Below, one piece after another: positions 6,630-11,926 of a DNA stretch of 11,926 bases. Positions within the stretch are counted from its first letter, which is position 1. Each line of letters opens with the position of its first letter. Under the pieces are notes generated by a model. It searched no databases. It saw only the letters and a program-made list of their open reading frames with translations, and had not been told where the DNA came from. The stretch covers positions 1-11,926 of the forward strand of contig CAIVHI010000489.1 of NCBI GenBank assembly GCA_903905685.1, written 5' to 3'. Source of the stretch: an uncultured Bacteroidota bacterium. GTDB taxonomy: Bacteria > Bacteroidota > Bacteroidia > Chitinophagales > Chitinophagaceae. A program made the position numbers and the translations under genes.

Positions 6630-6646
6630 AAAAAAGCCGGGGCTTT
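6630..6646 (-). terminator. Rho-independent terminator of the 6713-7984 gene
   Basis: Read on the minus strand: AAAGCC, CC, GGCTTT followed by further T (six T in all), i.e. a 6-bp perfect inverted repeat (the innermost pair probably opens to form a CCCG loop) with a T-tract. It lies 67 bases downstream of the stop of the exported GATase1-like gene and 32 bases before the start of DUF983, so it probably separates the two transcripts. Confidence 0.55.
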
Positions 6647-6712
6647 GAGGGAATTAAGGCATTGTTAGAAAAAGGTGAGGTTATCCATAGCGGCATCCTT
6701 ACCGGCCAAAAC

Positions 6713-7984
6713 CTATGTCTTTCGCGGCTTCTTTTTGGCTGCGGGAAACAGTACGTTGTTCAAGATGAGCCGATAGCCGGGCGACATGGGGTGTAGGCTC
6801 AAATCGGTAACGGGGTCGTTAATCATATGCTGGTAGTCTTCGGGGTCGTGACCGCCATAGAAAGTCCAAGTGCCTTTGCCAAATTCGCCATGTATGTAGC
6901 GGGCTTCGGCCGCAGGTTTGTATTCACCCATCACCAATACGCTCGACTTCAACACAGCGTTCCTAAATGCCGTTGTTTGCCCCATAAAGCCCTTGATGGT
7001 GGTGGTATGATTTTGGCAAAGCATGGCAGGCACCGGGTCGAATTTGGCCGAGAACGTAAACAGCGTGAAGTAGTCGATATTCATAGGCACGTGCCTGTAG
7101 TTGGTGTTGTCAATGTTCGACTTGGCATATTCAATTGCATTGGTAGAAATAGAGAAGTCCTTGAATGCGAAGCACTTTGTAAAGTCCAGCTTTTGTTGTG
7201 CATTAGGCTCTATCGGGTCTCCATCAAAAGGTACGTCGCAAATGTCCACACCCTCGGCAGCCAGCGCGATGTCGTAAGAATCGGGAGCCGAGCACATAGC
7301 GAACATGTATCCCCCACCCGCTACAAAGTCCCTGATTTTCTTGGTTACCGCCAGCTTAAGTTGCGATACCTTTTTGAACCCATGCTTTGCAGCCATGGCC
7401 TCGGCCGCCCTTTGGTCGTTTTGATACCATTCCGTATTGTGGTAGCCCGCCCAGAACTTGCCATATTGCCCTGTAAAGTCTTCATGGTGCAGGTGGAGCC
7501 AGTCGTACTTGTGCAGGTCGTCTCGCAGCACCTCATCGTCATAAACCTTATCAAAGGGTATTTCGGCGAACGTGAGAACCAAGGTCACCGCATCGTCCCA
7601 GGGTTCCTTGTTGGGTGGCGTATAAACTGCAATTTTGGGGGCCTTTTCCAGCTTTATTATGTCTCCGTTGAAGTCGGGATTGGAAATTTGGTCGATGATA
7701 CCGGCATACTGGGCATCACTTATGATTTCGTAGTTTACGCCACGAAGTTTGCACATTCGTTCCAACCCATCGTTTTGCGACATACAGAAACTCCCGCCTT
7801 TGAAATTCAACAACCAATCCACCTCCACATTCGCCTTCAATGCCGCATAGGCTACGCCGTAAGCCTTCAAATGGTTGGTTTGAGTCTCGGCATCCATGGG
7901 GATGAACAGGCGTGCAGCATACGCATGGGTTCCCACCCAGACCAGCAATCCCAACAAAACCGACTTTACCGAGAAATTCAACAA
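6713..7984 (-). CDS. Exported GATase1-like protein, Bacteroidota family often labelled 'asparagine synthetase B'
   Basis: 423 residues with a signal peptide (to about residue 23, THAYAA). No ATG is available before the signal: translation must start at TTG 7984 or the adjacent TTG 7981, the latter preceded by AGGA at six bases. The sequence matches, as I recall them, Bacteroidota proteins named asparagine synthetase B (RLFIPMDAETQTNHLKAYG, WLLNFKGGSF, PWDDAVTLVLTFAEIPFDKV, YDWLHLHHEDFTGQYGKFW, GKGTWTFYGGHDPEDYQH, SPGYRLILNNVLFPAAKKK). It has neither the N-terminal Cys of class II glutaminases nor the SGGxDS loop of real AsnB. Instead VAGGGYMFAMCSAPDSYD (221-238) looks like the nucleophile elbow of class I glutaminase/DJ-1-like domains, with C231 as candidate nucleophile. 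It acts outside the cytoplasm; substrate unknown. It follows the phospholipase-like gene after 111 bp on the same strand. Confidence 0.85.
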   Translation of the reverse strand: MLNFSVKSVLLGLLVWVGTHAYAARLFIPMDAETQTNHLKAYGVAYAALKANVEVDWLLNFKGGSFCMSQNDGLERMCKLRGVNYEIISDAQYAGIIDQISNPDFNGDIIKLEKAPKIAVYTPPNKEPWDDAVTLVLTFAEIPFDKVYDDEVLRDDLHKYDWLHLHHEDFTGQYGKFWAGYHNTEWYQNDQRAAEAMAAKHGFKKVSQLKLAVTKKIRDFVAGGGYMFAMCSAPDSYDIALAAEGVDICDVPFDGDPIEPNAQQKLDFTKCFAFKDFSISTNAIEYAKSNIDNTNYRHVPMNIDYFTLFTFSAKFDPVPAMLCQNHTTTIKGFMGQTTAFRNAVLKSSVLVMGEYKPAAEARYIHGEFGKGTWTFYGGHDPEDYQHMINDPVTDLSLHPMSPGYRLILNNVLFPAAKKKPRKT

Positions 7985-8095
7985 CGTTCCTAAATTTATG
8001 AAAACACACTAAGTTAGCGAAATTCAATCGATTTCTATATTGAACCTGCAACTTTAACACCCTATTCAAAACCAAGCAGCAATGACCCAACCCTG

Positions 8096-9103
8096 CTAAA
8101 AATCGTTCGCTGTTTTGAATCCCGTGATTTTACCGGATTGATACAACTTCTTCTCTGACTCCATTTTACCGGACTGCGCGTTGGTAACCTCTCGGGGGTC
8201 AAGGTCAGAAAGGTCGGGACGGCCGGCATTTACCCAAGCCGTGTACCAAATGTCGGCGGTGAACCGCATGGCTGCCCTCATTTGGCGGTCTACCATACCG
8301 TCCAGATGCTTGTAATAGTTTTCAATATATTTGGGATTATGTATGGCTTGGCCATACCGGTTGTGCTTCTTCCGGGCTTCGTTGTCCAACACATAAAGGT
8401 CGGCATCACCTTTGCCTTTGTGCAATCCCGCTTCAATGCCCAACAATGTATCTGCCATATGGTGACTACGGTCTATTACACCCCAAACAGCATGTTCCAC
8501 ATTCACGATATAGTCGGCATTACCCGAATACAGATTGAATTTATCTCCAAACATTTCCGGTATTTCCGCCTCCCACATTCCGTGTATGCCTTGCTGCCCG
8601 GTGAGTTGGCCATCATGGTTAACAGACGTATGGAGCGGCATGTGTGCATCGCCTATATAATGCCCCAAATCGGCACATAGGAACAGGATTTCGCTCTTGT
8701 TCCCGTTTTTGAAAGCCTCTGTAAGTTGCCGCACCATAGCGTTGATGGTCCAAGGCAGGGTCCCGTATTTTTGCAGCGAGTCGGCTCCATACTTGGCCAC
8801 AGCATCCTTCATGGTAGGAGGGAAGCTATCCATACTTGCCAACCTAAAGCGCTCCACGTCTAAAAAATGGCGCGCGCCTTCTGCCCTGTCGTTGAAATCG
8901 TGCTTCCGGGCATCAGGAACCGATGACTCCTCGGTAATGTAGTCTACGTGATTATATAAAAAAGCTCCCAAAGAACCCGACTGGGCCAAGACGGCACCGC
9001 GGTTGATGCGATTGTGGGCCCAAACACCCCACGCGCTTACAGATGGCGTTGCAAAAAAAATCAGGACAATCAACCCGAGGGCAAATGCGCTCTTAATATA
9101 CAT
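8096..9103 (-). CDS. Exported zinc-dependent phospholipase C / S1-P1 nuclease-like protein
   Basis: 335 residues from the ATG 9101-9103, starting with a signal peptide that ends SVSA, so Trp25 becomes the mature N-terminus. This matters because in this superfamily the N-terminal Trp ligates zinc. Other ligand positions are H30 (WGVWAH), D64, H79 (RHFLD), H148/D152/H158 (LGHYIGDAHMPLH) and H174/E178 (HGMWE). W1-H6 spacing is as in S1/P1 nucleases, but HxxxE at the last site is as in B. cereus phospholipase C (nucleases have HxxxD). Bacteroidota homologues are annotated as zinc-dependent phospholipase C family proteins; whether the substrate is a phospholipid or nucleic acid is undecided. Upstream starts at 9124 or 9196 are excluded if the promoter box at 9118-9125 is real. 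Confidence 0.9.
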   Translation of the reverse strand: MYIKSAFALGLIVLIFFATPSVSAWGVWAHNRINRGAVLAQSGSLGAFLYNHVDYITEESSVPDARKHDFNDRAEGARHFLDVERFRLASMDSFPPTMKDAVAKYGADSLQKYGTLPWTINAMVRQLTEAFKNGNKSEILFLCADLGHYIGDAHMPLHTSVNHDGQLTGQQGIHGMWEAEIPEMFGDKFNLYSGNADYIVNVEHAVWGVIDRSHHMADTLLGIEAGLHKGKGDADLYVLDNEARKKHNRYGQAIHNPKYIENYYKHLDGMVDRQMRAAMRFTADIWYTAWVNAGRPDLSDLDPREVTNAQSGKMESEKKLYQSGKITGFKTANDF

Positions 9104-9109
9104 TCGGCT

Positions 9110-9123
9110 TGTTTGTACAAACA
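9110..9123. promoter_or_regulatory. 14-bp perfect palindrome over the phospholipase-like gene's promoter (putative operator)
   Basis: TGTTTGTACAAACA is its own reverse complement and lies 6 bases upstream of the start codon at 9103. It overlaps the TATGTTTG box read on the minus strand (9125-9118), so a bound dimer would block transcription. The regulator is unknown. Confidence 0.4.
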
Positions 9124-9125
9124 TA
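9118..9125 (-). promoter_or_regulatory. Bacteroidota -7 promoter box (TATGTTTG) of the phospholipase-like gene
   Basis: Exact match to TAnnTTTG on the minus strand, 14 bases before the ATG. Transcription would begin at roughly 9110, giving a leader of less than ten bases. No clear TTG/TTTG -33 element at the expected distance. Confidence 0.45.
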
Positions 9126-9229
9126 CACCGGATTTTTAAAGTTGGGGATCGACACGCGAAGTGAAGCACAGCTACCTTACCCGTCCCAAGCACCATTTGC
9201 CATTTTTTAACGGGGTATTATCGAAAGCG

Positions 9230-9260
9230 GGCCCATCCAAGAGCGCGGCCTTTATGGGCC
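9230..9260. repeat. Inverted repeat upstream of truA promoter
   Basis: GGCCCAT (9230-9236) and ATGGGCC (9254-9260) form a perfect 7-bp inverted repeat with a 17-base spacer, ending 25 bases before the truA -7 box. It is outside the predicted transcript, so it would be a protein site or chance. Confidence 0.25.
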
Positions 9261-9285
9261 ATTCATGCCCTTTGCCGTTTCGGTT

Positions 9286-9293
9286 TACCTTTG
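9286..9293 (+). promoter_or_regulatory. Bacteroidota -7 promoter box (TACCTTTG) of truA
   Basis: Exact match to TAnnTTTG, identical with the box before the aminotransferase (10726-10733), including the following C. It lies 12 bases before the ATG at 9306 and 27 before the ATG at 9321. The -33 element is poor (ATG where TTG is expected, 9265-9267). Confidence 0.5.
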
Positions 9294-9320
9294 CCGTGCA
9301 AAAAAATGGAGAAAGGGCCC

Positions 9321-10082
9321 ATGCAACGATATGTACTGGAGGTGATGTATGATGGAACGCAGTTTCATGGGTCGCAGATTCAGGGAGACTTACCGACGGT
9401 GCAATTGGCTATGAACCGCGCCATTTCCACATTGCTACGGACACCATTGGAGACATTCGGCGCCAGCCGCACCGATGAAGGGGTACATGCATTGTGCAAC
9501 TACTATCACTTTGATTATGAGGGCACTTTGAGGCCAGACTTCCTGTATAAGTGCAATGCTGTGTTACCCTTTGGAGTGGCTGTTCGGCACCTCTATTGCG
9601 CTTTTTCGCCCGATTTCAACGCACGGTTTGCAGCCATAACGCGCCGGTACAGGTATAGGATTTACCGCCAAAAAAACCCCTTCCTTCAAGGACGCGCGCT
9701 TTATTACCCTTATCATTTGGACATAGACTCCCTGCATCAAACCGCACAAGTTATTCCGCAATACACGCATTTCGAATCGTTTTCGAAACGGAACACCCAA
9801 TCCAAGACCTTCATTTGCCACCTCACAAAATCGGAATGGCTGCAAACCGACAACGAGTTGCAATATGTAGTGGAGGGCAACCGGTTCTTGAGGGGTATGG
9901 TGCGTGGCTTGGTAGGAACACAGCTCCAAGCGGCACGACATCAATTGTCGCTCAGCGACTTCAGGGCCATTATTGACGGTAACGATTGTACAAAAGCCTA
10001 TTTCAACGTCACTGGGAACGGGTTGTACTTAGAGCACATCGGTTATCCCGATGGCAGTTTGGAATTGTTGCAAACTGCGTGA
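9321..10082 (+). CDS. truA: tRNA pseudouridine(38-40) synthase TruA
   Basis: 253 residues from the ATG at 9321. It isomerises uridines 38-40 in the anticodon stem-loop of tRNAs, in the cytoplasm. The catalytic aspartate is D52 in ASRTDEGVHAL (48-58); ARRYRYRIY-like segment TRRYRYRIYR (107-116) and GNRFLRGMVRGLVGTQL (186-202) are the other conserved blocks. The N-terminal FHGSQIQG replaces the more usual FxGWQxQ, a variant I associate with Chitinophagales. The start at 9321 fits homologues (MxRYxLEVxYDG) and has GGAG nine bases upstream; ATG 9306 would add MEKGP. A TACCTTTG promoter lies just upstream. It is divergent from the phospholipase-like gene and ends 12 bp before the convergent lipoprotein gene. 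Confidence 0.94.
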   Translation: MQRYVLEVMYDGTQFHGSQIQGDLPTVQLAMNRAISTLLRTPLETFGASRTDEGVHALCNYYHFDYEGTLRPDFLYKCNAVLPFGVAVRHLYCAFSPDFNARFAAITRRYRYRIYRQKNPFLQGRALYYPYHLDIDSLHQTAQVIPQYTHFESFSKRNTQSKTFICHLTKSEWLQTDNELQYVVEGNRFLRGMVRGLVGTQLQAARHQLSLSDFRAIIDGNDCTKAYFNVTGNGLYLEHIGYPDGSLELLQTA

Positions 10083-10094
10083 CCTCCAAAACGA

Positions 10095-10604
10095 TTAGTT
10101 GGACAAGCCGGAATATTCTAGCGTATCGTCGGCATTCACCACAAAATCCATGTCGTGGAAATCTACTATAATCTTATTGCTATCAATGACTTGCCAAAGT
10201 GCCAATCCATCGCGGTTTCGGGAAGGATTGTTTCGGTAAGTCTTTACCAGCACCCGATAAACGATAAAGGGTTCATCGAGGGCAATCGCCGCGATTGGAA
10301 AAATAGCGACTGCACAATCCCGACCGCGCGTCAGGCTATCTAAGTAGAGCCGTTTTTGTGCTTCGGCCAATGCTTGCTCAGCCAATTGACGGCGTAGCCG
10401 GTGCAGCCGTCCCAACCTACCAAGCGTGTCTTCCGCCTTGCAAATGGGCTTGTCGACTGCGCAATGAACAGGAAAGGTATAACCCATTTTATAAAAATAG
10501 TCCTCAACGGCATTTCCCGATTGAGGGTGTGCCGCATTGATGTGCCTGTGCCGGCACGCCGAACAACATATAACCAAAACAATCAACCTTAAGAGCCTCT
10601 GCAT
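10095..10604 (-). CDS. Putative lipoprotein of unknown function
   Basis: 169 residues from the ATG 10602-10604; the frame extends 21 codons further upstream but those residues (GGWRERRQWLAS) would precede a clear signal sequence. The start MQRLLRLIVLVICCSAC resembles a lipoprotein signal peptide with C17 as the lipidated residue, although the -3 position is Cys rather than Leu. The mature part has a basic, Leu/Ala-rich helix (LGRLHRLRRQLAEQALAEAQ, about 63-82) and a beta-like C-terminal part (FIVYRVLVKTYRNNPSRN, then WQVIDSNKIIVDFHDMDFVV). No family recognised. Tail to tail with truA (12-bp gap) and divergent from the aminotransferase (135-bp spacer). Confidence 0.65.
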   Translation of the reverse strand: MQRLLRLIVLVICCSACRHRHINAAHPQSGNAVEDYFYKMGYTFPVHCAVDKPICKAEDTLGRLGRLHRLRRQLAEQALAEAQKRLYLDSLTRGRDCAVAIFPIAAIALDEPFIVYRVLVKTYRNNPSRNRDGLALWQVIDSNKIIVDFHDMDFVVNADDTLEYSGLSN

Positions 10605-10704
10605 AGATGCAAGCCATTGCCTCCTCTCCCGCCAGCCGCCGCGGGCAACGAGATTCGGGATTTCCACGGCAAATTAATCATTTTGGACACATCGCAGCCA
10701 ACGC

Positions 10705-10733
10705 TTGAAAATTGCGTTGCGGCATTACCTTTG
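10705..10733 (+). promoter_or_regulatory. Promoter of the aminotransferase gene
   Basis: TTG (10705-10707), 18-base spacer, TACCTTTG (10726-10733): both elements of the Bacteroidota housekeeping promoter at about the expected distance. The -7 box ends 6 bases before the ATG at 10740, so the start site must fall at or next to the start codon. Confidence 0.6.
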
Positions 10734-10739
10734 CACCCT

Positions 10740-11926
10740 ATGCCGCACATTTCACATCGGGGAGCCGAAATGCCCTCATCGCCCATACGCAAACTCGTTC
10801 CCTTTGCCGAAGCCGCCAAGAAGAAAGGAATAAAGGTATTCCACCTCAATATTGGCCAGCCCGACATCGAGACGCCCCCCGCAGTGCTCGATGCCGTTCG
10901 CCATGCCGACATCCACGTGTTGGCCTACAGCCATAGTGCGGGCAACGAGAGCTACCGTAAAAAACTGGTGGAATATTACGCGAGATACGATGTTCACGTA
11001 AACTACAACCAGATAATAGTGACTACCGGGGGCTCTGAAGCCATCATGTTTGCGATGATGAGCTGTATGGACCCGGGAGACGAAATCATCATCCCCGAAC
11101 CTTTCTATGCCAATTATAACGGCTATGCCTCAAGCTTGGGCATCAAAATCGTGCCGGTGCCCTCCGGCATCGAAACCGGCTTTGCCCTGCCATCCAAGCA
11201 GGCCTTTGAAGAAGCAGTGACCCCAAAAACCAAGGCCGTAATGATATGCAACCCCAACAACCCTACCGGCTATCTCTACACTCCGGAAGAATTGCAGGTC
11301 ATCAAAAACCTTTGTTTAAACCACGACCTCTACCTGTTCAGCGACGAGGCCTACCGCGAATTTTGCTACGATGGCAACCAACACATTTCCGCGCTGGCTA
11401 TGGAAGGCTTGGAGCAACACGCCATTTTGCTGGATACCATTTCGAAACGTTACAGTGCTTGTGGCGGTCGCGTGGGAGCCTTCGTGACCAAGAACCAACA
11501 GGTGCTGGACACCGCGATGAAGTTTGCACAGGCACGCCTAAGCCCACCTAGTTTTGCACAGATATTGGGTGAGGCGGCAGTAGACTTACCCGCCGACTAT
11601 TTTGATGGAGTGCATGCCGAGTATACAGCGCGTCGCGACCTGCTTGTAAGCAGGCTGCAGGCCATGAAAGGCGTAACATGCCCACTCCCCGGGGGGGCAT
11701 TCTATGCCATAGCCGAATTACCCATCGACGACAGCGATACCTTCTGCCAATGGCTGTTGGAACACTTCGACCACGTTGGGTCAACGGTTATGATGGCACC
11801 TGCATCGGGCTTTTACGCCACGCCCGGCAAAGGCACCCGAGAAGTGCGCTTGGCCTACGTGCTGAACAAGGAAGACATCAATGCCGCAATGGATTGCTTG
11901 GAAGCGGCTTTGAAAATTTACCCCGG
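10740..11926 (+). CDS. PLP-dependent class I aminotransferase, aspartate aminotransferase type (partial, 3' end outside window)
   Basis: 395 residues visible, open to the window edge and near its natural end. It transfers amino groups between amino and 2-oxo acids using pyridoxal phosphate in the cytoplasm. Family landmarks: NIGQPD (37-42), GGSEA phosphate-binding start (97-101), NPNNPTG (171-177), SDEAY with D202/Y205, the Schiff-base lysine K236 in DTISKRYSACGGRVG with R244, and R370 in REVRLAYV, which binds the substrate carboxylate. Missing R-type side-chain markers prevent naming the amino acid; Bacteroidota homologues are called aspartate aminotransferase. The N-terminal MPHISHRGAEMPSSPIRKL agrees with homologues that begin before the MPxSPIRKL block, so ATG 10740 is preferred over ATG 10770. 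The promoter box lies 6 bases upstream, implying a leaderless mRNA. Confidence 0.93.
   Translation, partial: MPHISHRGAEMPSSPIRKLVPFAEAAKKKGIKVFHLNIGQPDIETPPAVLDAVRHADIHVLAYSHSAGNESYRKKLVEYYARYDVHVNYNQIIVTTGGSEAIMFAMMSCMDPGDEIIIPEPFYANYNGYASSLGIKIVPVPSGIETGFALPSKQAFEEAVTPKTKAVMICNPNNPTGYLYTPEELQVIKNLCLNHDLYLFSDEAYREFCYDGNQHISALAMEGLEQHAILLDTISKRYSACGGRVGAFVTKNQQVLDTAMKFAQARLSPPSFAQILGEAAVDLPADYFDGVHAEYTARRDLLVSRLQAMKGVTCPLPGGAFYAIAELPIDDSDTFCQWLLEHFDHVGSTVMMAPASGFYATPGKGTREVRLAYVLNKEDINAAMDCLEAALKIYP

Noticed and set aside
6827..7993. Long plus-strand reading frame (388 codons) antisense to the exported GATase1-like gene
   Set aside because: The minus strand encodes a protein with conserved family blocks over the whole length; the antisense frame is low in protein-like order, lacks a domain, and is explained by the codon bias of the real gene.
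1..11926. Search for defence, toxin-antitoxin, mobile or biosynthetic-cluster genes, tRNA genes, CRISPR-like spaced repeats and riboswitches
   Set aside because: None seen; the genes are housekeeping or lone envelope proteins, and no regularly spaced repeat longer than about ten bases was noticed by eye.

Overview
The window reads as an ordinary chromosomal stretch from a member of the Bacteroidota, probably close to Chitinophagales/Chitinophagia. The evidence is: an alanine dehydrogenase with the N-terminal extension and the FxxHLP, IDxSIDRGGCFE and VIHYCVPNI signatures of Bacteroidota enzymes; a DUF4199 protein; a DUF983 zinc-ribbon protein; the Bacteroidota-type family often labelled 'asparagine synthetase B'; a TruA with GSQIQG/ASRTDEGVHAL instead of the usual GWQxQ/GRTDxGVHA; promoter boxes of the TAnnTTTG type; and mostly weak ribosome-binding sites. 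I see no tRNA or rRNA gene, CRISPR array, transposase or phage gene. No stretch longer than 300 bases lacks a gene.

Layout. 1-218 is the 3' end of lipA, meeting tail to tail a small secreted protein of unknown function on the minus strand (215-691). A 207-bp divergent spacer leads to a DUF4199 membrane protein (899-1423), then alanine dehydrogenase (1535-2764) with two inverted repeats in front of it, then a 62-residue membrane protein that probably shares its transcript (2801-2989). Next is a secreted protein of unknown function (3108-3934) whose reading frame is broken at a run of six G. A SAM-dependent methyltransferase (4034-4888) meets tail to tail, 3 bp apart, a geranylgeranyl-reductase-family FAD oxidoreductase (6154-4892); DUF983 (6598-6215) lies upstream of the oxidoreductase on the same strand. 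A likely terminator separates this pair from an exported GATase1-like protein (7984-6713) and an exported Zn-dependent phospholipase C/S1-P1 nuclease-like enzyme (9103-8096). truA (9321-10082) is divergent from the latter. A small putative lipoprotein (10604-10095) is convergent with truA and divergent from a PLP-dependent aspartate-type aminotransferase (10740 to the window edge).

Functionally this is a mix of housekeeping genes (lipoylation, tRNA pseudouridine, alanine and aspartate nitrogen metabolism), envelope or secreted proteins of unknown role, and a possible lipid/isoprenoid-modifying pair (methyltransferase plus reductase). I did not find a convincing undescribed multi-gene system. 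The points most worth a second look are the frameshift at 3647-3652, the operator-like palindromes touching the ald start codon and the phospholipase promoter, the apparently leaderless aminotransferase transcript, and the mislabelled 'asparagine synthetase B' family.
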